Shown here piece after piece: positions 43,282 through 51,205 of a DNA stretch of 64,000 nucleotides. The notes below the pieces were generated by a model. That model was not told the origin of the DNA, did not search any database, and saw only the letters and a list, made by a program, of their open reading frames with translations. The stretch's first letter is position 1, and each line of letters begins with the position of its first letter. Position numbers and translations under genes: made by a program. Source of the DNA: Saccharothrix violaceirubra (GTDB lineage: Bacteria > Actinomycetota > Actinomycetes > Mycobacteriales > Pseudonocardiaceae); the NCBI RefSeq assembly GCF_014203755.1, contig NZ_JACHJS010000001.1, positions 5,270,001 to 5,334,000 of the forward strand. Direction: 5' to 3'.

Positions 43282-44205
43282 TCAGACGTCCGGCCGGGCC
43301 GATCGCGTCGCGCCGACGGACGCGAGCACCACGCAGCACACGGCGATCCACTGCGTAGGCCGCAACGCCTCGTGCAGCACGACCAGTCCGGCGAGCGCGG
43401 CGACCGCCGGTTCCAGGCTCATCAGGATGCCGAAGACGCGCGGCGGGATCTTGCGCAACGCCTCCAGCTCCAACGAGTACGGGATCACCGACGACAGCAG
43501 CGCGACCGCGACGCCCGCGATCAACACCGACGGCTGGAGCATCGCCGCCCCGGCCTGGCCGACGCCGAACGGCAGCGCGAGCAGCGCGCCGAACACCATG
43601 GCCAGCGCCAGGCCCCGACCGTCGGACGTGCGGTCGCCGAGCTTCGCGGCCAGCAGGATGTAACCGGCCCAGCACACGGCCGCCGCGAGCGCGAACCCGA
43701 CGCCCACCAGGGACAGACCGCCTTCGGCCCGGGTGAGCAGCACCACGCCGGCCGCCGCCAGCAACGCCCACAGGCCGTCGAGCCACCGCCGTGACCCCAG
43801 CACCGCGACCGCCAACGGGCCGAGGAACTCGATCGTCACGGCCGCGCCCAGCGGGATGTGCTCGATGGCGTGGTAGAAGGTCAGGTTCATCGCGCCCAGG
43901 ACCAGCCCGTAGCCGGCCACCACGGCGTAAGTGCGCGGATCGAGCCGCAGCGACGGCCGCCAGATCAGCACGAGGATCAGCGCCGCGAACACCAGCCGCA
44001 GCGTGACCGCGCCGCCCGGACCCGCGACCGCGAACAGCCGCTTGGCCACGGCCGCGCCGACCTGGACCGTGATCACGCCCAGCAGCACCAGGGCCGGCGG
44101 CGGGATCGCGCGGAACGCCCGGGAGGCCAGGGCCGGCGGTCCCCCGGCCGGGTGTCGCCGCCGAGGAGTGCCGTGCGCCGTCGCCATCACCACGGGGACC
44201 ATCAT
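43282..44205 (-). CDS. EamA/RhaT-like transporter
   Basis: This 307-aa protein has about ten membrane helices in two EamA repeats (for example GAMNLTFYHAIEHIPLGAAVTIEFLGPLAVAVL and IPYSLELEALRKIPPRVFGILMSLEPAVAALAGLVVL). Start is at one of two adjacent ATGs at 44202-44205. Such DMT-family carriers export amino acids or metabolites; this one resembles the threonine/homoserine exporter RhtA group. Substrate is not certain. Confidence 0.88.
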   Translation of the reverse strand: MMVPVVMATAHGTPRRRHPAGGPPALASRAFRAIPPPALVLLGVITVQVGAAVAKRLFAVAGPGGAVTLRLVFAALILVLIWRPSLRLDPRTYAVVAGYGLVLGAMNLTFYHAIEHIPLGAAVTIEFLGPLAVAVLGSRRWLDGLWALLAAAGVVLLTRAEGGLSLVGVGFALAAAVCWAGYILLAAKLGDRTSDGRGLALAMVFGALLALPFGVGQAGAAMLQPSVLIAGVAVALLSSVIPYSLELEALRKIPPRVFGILMSLEPAVAALAGLVVLHEALRPTQWIAVCCVVLASVGATRSARPDV

Positions 44206-44283
44206 CGCTGCTCCGCTCACCGAAGTCTCACCTGAATTGTGTGAGGCTGGTCCGCACCCGTCGGGAGAGAGCGAGGGACGACT

Positions 44284-45825
44284 GTGCCGCGTGTGCGTCA
44301 TGCCGCCTTGGTGATGGCGGCCTTGAGCGCGCTGGCGGCGTGCAGCGCCGGACCGTCGAACCGGCCGGTGATCGCCGTGCAGGGTGACGGGGAGACCACC
44401 GGCGCGGCGGTGCCCGCCGGGCCACGCGAGACCCCGCCGCTGGACGACATGGACCCGACCGGCATCACGTGGTCGGGCTGCGTCGAGGCCACGAAGGACC
44501 GGATGGGCGGCACGGCGCCGGCGGGCGACTGGGCTTACCGGTGCGCGCGGCTGACCGTGCGGCTGGACATGCCGTCGCGGCCGGGTCGGGGCAGTCTCGG
44601 CATGGCGCTGCTGGGCATCGGCACGGGCAAGAGCCCGCTGGTCGTGATCGGCGATCCGGACGGCGAACCGGGCACGCTCAAGGCGGCACGCCTGGCCGCC
44701 ACGCTGCCCCCGTCCCTGTTGAGCACGTTCACCCTGATCGGTGTCGACCGTCGGGGGACGGGAAATTCGGACGGTGTGCAGTGCGTGCCGGAGATCGCGC
44801 GCCTGGGCATCGTCGAGGCCGACCCCGCCGAGCAGTCCCAGGAGGACCTGCTGGAGGACATCGGCCGGGCGAGCCAGGACTGCGTGCTCGACCTGGAGAA
44901 CCGGCTGCCCGCCGTGGACTCGTGGCGCGCGGCGGCGGACCTCGAACAGCTCCGCGAGGCGATGGGCGTCGACCACCTGAACGCGATCGGCATCGGTGAC
45001 GGGTCGAAGGTGCTGACCCTGTACGCGAGCCGCTACCCCGAGCGCGTCGGGCGGCTGGTGTTCGACGGCGCGCCCGACCCGGCGCTGGACGTGGCCGGTG
45101 TGACCGAGGCCAAAGCGGTGTCGGCCGAGTCGACGTTCGCGGCGTTCGAAAAGGACTGCGTGGTGCGGTCCTGTGCGTTGGGCGCGGATGCCACCAAGCG
45201 GTTCACGGCGTTGCTGAGCACGTTGCGCACGCGGCCGATCCGCGGCTACGACTTCGACCTGACGCCCGGCACGGCCACGGTCGCGGTGCTGGCCGGGTTG
45301 GCGGACCGGGGGGCGTGGCCGGCGTTGGCGGACGCGATCGTGGCGGCGGAGGGCGGGAACGCCGAACCGTTCGCCGCGTTCTTGCGCCCGATCGTGACGG
45401 GGGACAGCGAGAACCCGCCTCGATTGGATGCCGGGCTGGTCACCGAGTGCAACGACACCGCTACGCGGTTGCCGCCGGAGCGGGTAGCGGCCATGGCGAC
45501 GGACTGGCAGGGGAAGCATCCGCTGTTCGGCGCATACTTCGCGCGGCAGTTGCTGCGGTGCGGGCCGTTCCCGGTGCCGCAGAACCCCAAGCCGGCCAAG
45601 ATCGCTTCGGCGCCGCCGGTCCTGGTGGTGACGACCGCGGACGATCCGGTGACGCCGAAGTCGGGGTCGGAGCGGGCGGCTCAGGCGTTGCCCGCCGGGG
45701 TCCGGGTGGACTGGTCGGGCGGGGGGCACGGGGCCGTGGGGCGGTCTTCTTGTGCCACGTCGGCGGTGGAGCAGTTCCTGGTGAGCGCGAAGGTGCCTAC
45801 GTCGGGGATGTCCTGCCCGCCCTGA
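44284..45825 (+). CDS. Alpha/beta-hydrolase-fold lipoprotein lacking the nucleophile
   Basis: This 513-aa protein has a lipoprotein signal (lipobox-like ALAAC near residue 19), an alpha/beta hydrolase domain of the tripeptidyl-aminopeptidase type (TLIGVDRRGTGNSDG; DLEQLREAMGVDHLNAIG) and a TAP-like C-terminus (PPVLVVTTADDPVTPKSG, SGGGHGAVGRSSCA). The nucleophile elbow, normally GxSxG, reads GIGDG, so the catalytic Ser is absent. The Asp and His positions remain. It probably binds a peptide or scaffolds something at the cell surface rather than hydrolysing it. Confidence 0.85.
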   Translation: MPRVRHAALVMAALSALAACSAGPSNRPVIAVQGDGETTGAAVPAGPRETPPLDDMDPTGITWSGCVEATKDRMGGTAPAGDWAYRCARLTVRLDMPSRPGRGSLGMALLGIGTGKSPLVVIGDPDGEPGTLKAARLAATLPPSLLSTFTLIGVDRRGTGNSDGVQCVPEIARLGIVEADPAEQSQEDLLEDIGRASQDCVLDLENRLPAVDSWRAAADLEQLREAMGVDHLNAIGIGDGSKVLTLYASRYPERVGRLVFDGAPDPALDVAGVTEAKAVSAESTFAAFEKDCVVRSCALGADATKRFTALLSTLRTRPIRGYDFDLTPGTATVAVLAGLADRGAWPALADAIVAAEGGNAEPFAAFLRPIVTGDSENPPRLDAGLVTECNDTATRLPPERVAAMATDWQGKHPLFGAYFARQLLRCGPFPVPQNPKPAKIASAPPVLVVTTADDPVTPKSGSERAAQALPAGVRVDWSGGGHGAVGRSSCATSAVEQFLVSAKVPTSGMSCPP

Positions 45826-46121
45826 TTCTTCGTGCGGTGGCGTGCGGGCGGGGTTGAGCCGGGAAGCCTTGAAAAGGTGGTCGTCGGTGCGGGGCGTTAC
45901 GAGCTTTCAAGCGTCGCTCGCCGCCGGGGAGGGTGTCGTGCCCCCGGTCCCTGCCGCTGTGCGGTGGGGCTTGGGACTTCGGGGTCGAGGGCCCTGGGAG
46001 CCGGGCTTCGAGCGGTGAGGCTTGTTCCGATTTTCGCGGTTTCCCGCCTGTCGCGGGGTTTTCGCCGCTCTCGCGGAGCGGCCCCGGTGTCCTGCGGGAC
46101 ACCGGGGCCGGTCGATGGGGT
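45826..46121. other. Intergenic region
   Basis: No protein-like frame is visible. The right end holds the perfect 14-bp hairpin at 46079-46110 that terminates the Cys-rich peptide gene. Confidence 0.5.
46079..46110 (-). terminator. Perfect 14-bp hairpin after the Cys-rich peptide gene
   Basis: CGGCCCCGGTGTCC (46079-46092) pairs perfectly with GGACACCGGGGCCG (46097-46110) around TGCG. It is 12 bp downstream of the minus-strand stop codon at 46122. Confidence 0.75.
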
Positions 46122-46223
46122 CTAGCAGCTGGAGCAGCACCCGCAGCCGGGTCCCGTGCATCCGGTGCAGCAACCGCACCCGTCGAGCTGGGCGGTCTCG
46201 GTGGTCGTGGTCTCTACCGTCAT
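46122..46223 (-). CDS. 33-residue Cys-rich peptide
   Basis: The frame starts at the ATG 46223 with GGGAGG seven bases upstream and encodes 33 residues. The first half is Thr/Glu-rich (MTVETTTTETAQLDG); the second is CGCCTGCTGPGCGCCSSC, with eight cysteines in a near-symmetric CGCC...CGCC arrangement. A dedicated perfect hairpin terminator follows. This could be a metallothionein-like metal binder or a RiPP precursor with an N-terminal leader. No modification enzyme is adjacent; the MNIO gene lies 8 kb away. Gene reality is strongly supported by start signal and terminator; function is open. Confidence 0.75.
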   Translation of the reverse strand: MTVETTTTETAQLDGCGCCTGCTGPGCGCCSSC

Positions 46224-46362
46224 GGCGGCCTCCCGGTGGAGTGAACGGACATCGGACCGAACCTGTGCCACTTCACAGTCGGCCATACGACCGCTCGGGG
46301 AAAGCCCTCTCACCCGAATGTCCTACGGAGAGCGAGTGTGAGTTGCATAGAGTGGCGATTGA

Positions 46363-47040
46363 TCAGCCGTCGAGTTCCTCCAGTGCCCGCTGGGCTTCTT
46401 CGAGTTCCGCTCGCAACTGCACGACCCTGGCCAGGTGTCGTTCCCGTGCGGTCTCGATCACGGCGTCCACGGCCTCGGCCACCTCGGGCAGGAGTTGGCG
46501 TGCCGCACGGCCCACGGCCGCCGGGGGCACGGGCGTCGCCCGGAGCGGACGTCTGCTCCCCCACTGGAGATCGACCGTCCACTCGCCCTCGGGCGTGGAC
46601 GTGAGCGTGATCGTCACCTCGCCGCCGGGCGGGCGGGACTGCTTGCGGGGCGCGGACTTCTGCTTCGTGGGCTTCTCCGGCTTCTCCGGTGGCACGGGCT
46701 CGTACGGGTACTCCACCGGTGTGTAGATCGGCTCCTCGGGCGCCGGCGCCGCCGGGACGGACTCCTCCCGGGCCGGTTTCGGTTCGGCCACGACCTTCTT
46801 GCGCGGCGCGGGTTTCTCCACGGTCAGCTCGGCCGGCGAGAACGACAGCTCGTCCTTCGTCCCGGTCGGGCGGACCTGGATGAAATCTCCCTCCGCGGGC
46901 TCCGTGAACGCGACGACCTTCGCCGACCGGCCCGCCTCCACGCCCACCGCCGCGGCGGTGAACCAGACGGCGGGTGGGCGGCCCGCGGCGAGTTCGGCGC
47001 GCAGCTGGTCGACATCCTCCGGTGACAAGGACTTCGCCAT
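46363..47040 (-). CDS. DUF6319-family protein
   Basis: This 225-aa protein starts at the ATG with GGAGG upstream. Residues 1-75 form a compact domain (LSPEDVDQLRAELAAGRPPAVWFTAAAVGV to DELSFSPAELT); a Pro/Glu/Lys-rich linker follows, then the module VTITLTSTPEGEWTVDLQWGSRRPL and a helical tail. The second half is paralogous to the protein at 18222-18620. DUF6319 proteins are actinobacterial; function is unknown, though the basic linker may bind nucleic acid or protein. Confidence 0.85.
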   Translation of the reverse strand: MAKSLSPEDVDQLRAELAAGRPPAVWFTAAAVGVEAGRSAKVVAFTEPAEGDFIQVRPTGTKDELSFSPAELTVEKPAPRKKVVAEPKPAREESVPAAPAPEEPIYTPVEYPYEPVPPEKPEKPTKQKSAPRKQSRPPGGEVTITLTSTPEGEWTVDLQWGSRRPLRATPVPPAAVGRAARQLLPEVAEAVDAVIETARERHLARVVQLRAELEEAQRALEELDG

Positions 47041-47169
47041 CGGTACCTCCACTGCGATCATGATGCGTCGCAGTGCAGCTTGCCCTATGGCACCGACAGT
47101 TCCGCAGCGGCGGTCGGGGCGGTTGGTCCGGACGGACCATCACTGGTCCACAGTGGACTATCCGGCGGA

Positions 47170-47379
47170 CTATCCGGCGGACTCGTCCTCGGTGCGCAGG
47201 TGGTACTCGCAGCCGTACTCGACGGCGTAGCGCAGGTCGTAGTGGTGCACGATCTTCGGCCCGCCGTGCAGGTGCACGTGGGTCACGGTCGGCTTGGGCG
47301 ACTCGGCCGGCCTCGGCACGGAGTCGACCCGACCGTCGAGGGGCCCGCCGACGTACCGCACCACGTACGCGTGCGTCAT
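47170..47379 (-). CDS. Hypothetical His-rich small protein
   Basis: This 69-aa protein starts at the ATG preceded by GGGAGG. It contains YVVRYVGGPLDGRVDSVP and a His cluster VTHVHLHGGPKIVHHYDLRYAVEYGCEYHL. The stop codon lies in a 12-bp tandem repeat (47155-47178), so a second in-frame stop occurs four codons later. It overlaps the start-side gene by 4 bp. The fold resembles small actinobacterial proteins of unknown function. Confidence 0.7.
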   Translation of the reverse strand: MTHAYVVRYVGGPLDGRVDSVPRPAESPKPTVTHVHLHGGPKIVHHYDLRYAVEYGCEYHLRTEDESAG

Positions 47380-48320
47380 GGTCGTGCCTCCCTCGCTTCG
47401 GCGTCCGCGTCCATCGTACGAGAGGACGGCCGGACAGGGGCACTGCCGAACCAGTGCCGCGCCAAGGCGTCCAGGGTGTCGACGTCCGCGGGCGGCGGCA
47501 CCTCCCGCAGGTACCAGGCGAGGTTGCTGTAGACGTGCAGCAGCGTGTACGCCATGACGCGCAGCGGGTCGACCGGCCGACCGTAGCCGGTGTAGAGCGC
47601 CCGGTTCGCCGCCTGGTCGCCGCGGGTGAGGAAGATCCCGGTCGCGACGAACTCGTACTCGCGGGCCGCGCGCATCGCGGGCTCGAAGTCGATCAGACCG
47701 GTGAGCCGGGTGCCCTCGACGAGCAGGTGCGCGCTCATCACCTCGGTGTGCGCCAACACCGGTTCGTCGGCGCCGAGGTCGACCCGGTCCAGGAACTCGT
47801 CCACCCGGTCGGCCCACGCCGGGTCGACCGGCCGGCGCGGTGCGACCCGTCGCGCGGCGACGAAGGACGACCAGTCGGCCGGGTGGTCGACCGGCGAGGG
47901 CAGGTCGTGCAGCACGGCCAGCGCCTCGCCGACCTGACGCGCGACCGACTCGCGACCGGCGGCGTCGAGCGTCGGCCACACCTCGACGAGTCCCGTGCCG
48001 CGCAGCCGTTCCATGAGGACGTAACCCCAGCCGTCGACCTCGCCGGCCTCGCGCACCGCGGGCGTCGGCACCGGCAGCCGGCCGTGGACGGCACGCAACA
48101 CGTCCCGCTCGGTGGGCAGCTCTTCGAGGTGCACGGCCGGGAACAGCTTGAGCACGTGCTCGCCGACCCGGTAGACGGGCAGCGACCCGTCGGGGTAGCG
48201 GACCGGCTCGCCGCGCAGGTCGAGCCGGCCCAGCAACCGGTCGACGCCGGGCCTCAGGGCACTCTCGTCGTCGACCACTGCCTCGAACCGCTCTTCGGTG
48301 TCCGCGAGGGGGAACGTCAC
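47376..48320 (-). CDS. Aminoglycoside phosphotransferase-like protein, variant catalytic loop
   Basis: This 314-aa protein has the APH/choline-kinase fold: VYRVGEHVLKLFP (nucleotide lysine), YVLMERLRGTGL hinge and LTGLIDFEPAMRAAREYE (metal-binding DFE). The catalytic loop reads LAHTEVMSAHLLVEG, so the usual HxDxxxxN is H-x-E-x-x-x-x-H. This variant recurs in a subfamily as far as I recall. Activity is uncertain; if active it would phosphorylate a small molecule. The downstream gene overlaps it by 4 bp. Confidence 0.8.
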   Translation of the reverse strand: MTFPLADTEERFEAVVDDESALRPGVDRLLGRLDLRGEPVRYPDGSLPVYRVGEHVLKLFPAVHLEELPTERDVLRAVHGRLPVPTPAVREAGEVDGWGYVLMERLRGTGLVEVWPTLDAAGRESVARQVGEALAVLHDLPSPVDHPADWSSFVAARRVAPRRPVDPAWADRVDEFLDRVDLGADEPVLAHTEVMSAHLLVEGTRLTGLIDFEPAMRAAREYEFVATGIFLTRGDQAANRALYTGYGRPVDPLRVMAYTLLHVYSNLAWYLREVPPPADVDTLDALARHWFGSAPVRPSSRTMDADAEAREARP

Positions 48321-48351
48321 CCGATCGACGCTATCGGACAGCGCTCGAGCG

Positions 48352-49353
48352 CTATTCCGTTTTGCGGGCTTTCGACGGCTGCACGCGGGGTGGCTCGCCG
48401 GGCATCTTCGGGTAGTCGGGCGGGTACGGGAGTTCGCCCCGGGGGTCGGCGGCGTACCACTCCAGGAGGGTCTCCAGGCCGTACGCGGTGTCGTCGAGCG
48501 TGGCGTGCGGGTCGCCGTCGTCGGCCAGGTAGGCGGGCACGGTGCGGACGTCGAAGTCGTCCGGGTCCACTGTGGACAGCGTCGCCCAGGTGACCGGGGT
48601 GGAGACCGTGGCGCGCGGGGTGCCGCGCACCGACCACGCGGACGCGATCGTGCGGTCCCGGGCGGCCTGGTTGAAGTCCAGGAACACGCGCTCGCCGCGT
48701 TCCTCCTTCCACCACGACGTGGTCGCCCGGTCCGGCATCCGCCGCTCGACCTCGCGGGCCAGCGCGATCACCGCGTGCCGCACGTCGACGAAGTCCCACT
48801 CCGGACGGATGCGCACGGCCACGTGCACGCCGCGCCCGCCGGACGTCTTGGGGTAGCCGACCATGCCCAGCTCGTCGAGCACCTCGCGCAGCACTTCGGC
48901 GACCCGCACCGCGTCCCGGAAGTCCGTGCCGGGCTGGGGATCGAGGTCGACCCGCAGCTCGTCGGGCCGGTCGGTGTCGGCGGCACGCACCGGCCACGGG
49001 TGGAAGTCGAACGTGCCCAGGTTCGCCGCCCACGCCAGCACGGCGGGCTCGGTCGGGCAGACCTCGTCGGCGGGCCGCCCGGACGGGAACCGGACCCGCG
49101 CGGTGCCCACCCAGTCGGGCACGCCCTTGGGCAGCCGCTTCTGGTAGAACCACTCGCCCTCGACGCCGTCCACGTACCGCTTCAACGTCGTCGGCCGGTC
49201 GCGCAACACGCGCAGCAGCGGCTCGGCGACCGCGAGGTAGTACCGGACCACCTCGATCTTGGTGATGCCGCGCTCGGGGAAGTAGACCTTGTCCGGGTTG
49301 GACACCCGCACGACCCGGTCCCCGACCTGGAGTTCCTCAGCCTTGGCAGCCAC
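48352..49353 (-). CDS. LigD-type NHEJ DNA polymerase/primase domain protein
   Basis: This 333-aa protein is a stand-alone polymerase domain of the LigD (archaeo-eukaryotic primase) family: SNPDKVYFPERGITKIEVVRYY at the start, QKRLPKGVPDWV, ELRVDLDPQPGTDF (metal-binding Asp pair), TSGGRGVHV (nucleotide motif) and RVFLDFNQAARDRTIASAWSVRG. It would fill gaps and add ribonucleotides during non-homologous end joining, together with a ligase such as the one at 41683 and Ku, which is not in this window. Confidence 0.92.
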   Translation of the reverse strand: MAAKAEELQVGDRVVRVSNPDKVYFPERGITKIEVVRYYLAVAEPLLRVLRDRPTTLKRYVDGVEGEWFYQKRLPKGVPDWVGTARVRFPSGRPADEVCPTEPAVLAWAANLGTFDFHPWPVRAADTDRPDELRVDLDPQPGTDFRDAVRVAEVLREVLDELGMVGYPKTSGGRGVHVAVRIRPEWDFVDVRHAVIALAREVERRMPDRATTSWWKEERGERVFLDFNQAARDRTIASAWSVRGTPRATVSTPVTWATLSTVDPDDFDVRTVPAYLADDGDPHATLDDTAYGLETLLEWYAADPRGELPYPPDYPKMPGEPPRVQPSKARKTE

Positions 49354-49406
49354 GTCCGGAGCCTAACCCCGACCACCGACAGCGGTCGGGCGGAAGGCGG
49401 GCGGGA

Positions 49407-49517
49407 TGCCAGGACGCGTGGTTCGGGGCCACCCGAGTGCGTAGTCGGAGGTGCCGGAGTGCGCGTGCCGGGGTGCTTGAGTGCATGTTTCGCGGTGTCC
49501 GAACGCATGACTCGCGG
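49407..49517. repeat. Array of five degenerate 22-bp repeats
   Basis: About five units with a 22-23 bp period occupy the gap between two genes. A representative unit is 49473-49494 (GTGCTTGAGTGCATGTTTCG and two more bases). The consensus is approximately GTGCC-GAGTGCGTG-TTCGGG. The same unit in the opposite orientation occurs at 43244-43265. The function is unknown. Confidence 0.65.
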
Positions 49518-49520
49518 GGC

Positions 49521-50165
49521 TCAGCCGAGGGAGGTGAGCATCTGGGCGCACACGCGGGCGAGGTGGCGGCGCATCACGTCGGCGGCCCGCGTCGGGTCGC
49601 CGGCCTCGACCGCCACCACGAGCGAGTCGTGGTCGTCCAGCGACGCGTGCTGGTGCGGCGGGTCGTCGCGCAGGCCGCTGCGCAGGAGCACGACGCGTTG
49701 CTGCACGAGCCGCACCTGTTCGGCGATCCGCGGCGAGCGGGCCGCGTCCAAAAGCGCCTGGTGGAATGCGAGGTCGAGCCGGTAGGGGAATTTGTCGCCC
49801 GCGGTGTGCGCCTGGCGGGACGATTCGCACACCGCTTTCAGGCGGATGACGTCGGTGTCCGTCCGGCGGCTCGCGGCGAGTTCGGCCGCCGCGCATTCCA
49901 ATGCGGTGCGCAATTCGAACAACGCTCGGACTTCCGACACGTCCGCCGAAGGCACGTGCGCGCCCCGGTGCGGAACCAGGACGAGCAATCCCTCGGACGC
50001 CAAATGGCGGATCGCCTCGCGCAACGGGCCCCGGGAAATGCCGAGCCGCTGCGCGATCCCGACCTCGTTCACCCGGCTGCCGGGCGGCAGCTCACCGGTC
50101 AGCACCAGCTCGCGCAGGATCTCGACGGCCTGCGCGGCGAGGCTGAGGTGGAGCGGGGATGTCAT
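49521..50165 (-). CDS. GntR-family regulator (FCD type)
   Basis: This 214-aa protein has an N-terminal winged helix (LVLTGELPPGSRVNEVGIAQRLGISRGPLREAIRHLASEGLL) and a C-terminal FCD ligand domain with conserved FHQALLDAARS. It is divergent from the asparaginase-like gene. The 71-bp gap contains the palindrome CTGTCGACAG, so it likely represses that gene and itself in response to an amino acid or organic acid. Ligand unknown. Confidence 0.9.
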   Translation of the reverse strand: MTSPLHLSLAAQAVEILRELVLTGELPPGSRVNEVGIAQRLGISRGPLREAIRHLASEGLLVLVPHRGAHVPSADVSEVRALFELRTALECAAAELAASRRTDTDVIRLKAVCESSRQAHTAGDKFPYRLDLAFHQALLDAARSPRIAEQVRLVQQRVVLLRSGLRDDPPHQHASLDDHDSLVVAVEAGDPTRAADVMRRHLARVCAQMLTSLG

Positions 50166-50203
50166 CGAAGTCTCCTAGCGCCCGTCGGCGGCCGTGTTGT
50201 TGA

Positions 50204-50213
50204 CTGTCGACAG
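50204..50213. promoter_or_regulatory. Palindrome in the GntR/asparaginase divergent promoter
   Basis: CTGTCGACAG is a perfect 10-bp palindrome, followed by GACGACAG, a partial repeat. Its location between divergent start codons suits an operator for the FCD-type GntR regulator. Confidence 0.55.
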
Positions 50214-50236
50214 ACGACAGCATAGAGGAGGAGAGC

Positions 50237-51184
50237 ATGGCTCACGAGCTGGTCGCCGAGGTGTGGCGGGGCGAGTTCCTGGAGTCCGTGCACCACGGTT
50301 CGGTGGTCGTCCTCGCCCCGGACGGCACCACGCGGCTGAGCGTGGGCCAGCCCGCCGCCGTGGCGTTCCCCCGCTCGGCGAACAAGCCGTTCCAGGCGTT
50401 GGCCCTGGTCCGGGCCGGATACGCCGAACGCGCCGAGCTGCTCGCCCTGGCCTGCGCGAGCCACTCCGGCGAGCACTTCCACCTCGACGGCGTCCGCCGC
50501 ATCCTCGGCCGCGCGGGCCTGGACGTCGACGCGTTGCGCTGCACCCCCGAACTCCCGATCGGCGAGCACGCCCTGCACGCGCACCTCGCGGCCGGGCGCG
50601 GGCCGGAGCCGATCACGATGAACTGCTCGGGCAAGCACGCCGCCATGCTCGCGACCTGCGTGGTCAACGGCTGGTCGACCGCGGACTACCTCGACCTCGA
50701 CCACCCGCTCCAGCTCGCGATCCGGGCGACGGTCGAGGAGTGCGCGAGCGAACCGGTCGGCGCCGTCGGCGTGGACGGCTGCGGCGCTCCCCTGTTCGGC
50801 ATCACCCTCGCGGGCCTGGCCCGCGGGTTCGGCCGGCTCGCGTCGGCCGCGCCCGGCACCGACGAGCACACGGTCGCGCACGCGATGACCACCTACCCCG
50901 AGTGGGTCGGCGGCACCGGCCGCGACGTCACCCGGCTCATGCACGGCGTGCCCGGCGCGGTGGCCAAGGACGGCGCCGAGGGCGTGTTCGCGATCGGCCT
51001 GCCCGACGGGTCGGCCGCCGCGTGCAAGATCGCCGACGGCGCCCGCCGCGCACAGGGCGTCGTGCTGGTGGCGGCGTTGCGCGCCCTGGGCGTGGACGCG
51101 CCCGCGGACCTGGCGACGGTCCCGGTGCTCGGGCACGGTCGCACGGTCGGTGCGGTCCGACCTTCGGCCGCTCTCACGGGGTGA
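50237..51184 (+). CDS. Asparaginase II-type amidohydrolase
   Basis: This 315-aa protein matches the asparaginase family annotated as L-asparaginase II in actinobacteria: SVVVLAPDGTTRLSVGQP, FPRSANKPFQALALV, ACASHSGEHFHLDGVR, MNCSGKHAAMLATC and VDGCGAPLFGITLAGLA. The start ATG follows AGGAGGAG. It likely hydrolyses asparagine or a related amide to the acid and ammonia, under control of the divergent GntR regulator. Confidence 0.88.
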   Translation: MAHELVAEVWRGEFLESVHHGSVVVLAPDGTTRLSVGQPAAVAFPRSANKPFQALALVRAGYAERAELLALACASHSGEHFHLDGVRRILGRAGLDVDALRCTPELPIGEHALHAHLAAGRGPEPITMNCSGKHAAMLATCVVNGWSTADYLDLDHPLQLAIRATVEECASEPVGAVGVDGCGAPLFGITLAGLARGFGRLASAAPGTDEHTVAHAMTTYPEWVGGTGRDVTRLMHGVPGAVAKDGAEGVFAIGLPDGSAAACKIADGARRAQGVVLVAALRALGVDAPADLATVPVLGHGRTVGAVRPSAALTG

Positions 51185-51205
51185 AATCGGCATTACCCTG
51201 GGCCC

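Noticed and set aside
43282-45729. 815-codon minus-strand frame covering the EamA transporter and the opposite of the hydrolase
   Set aside because: Only the part from 44205 downward encodes the transporter; the upstream part is a shadow of the plus-strand hydrolase gene.
47155-47178. 12-bp tandem repeat as a mobile-element end
   Set aside because: Only two copies plus a partial, no inverted partner; it simply duplicates the stop codon of the small gene.
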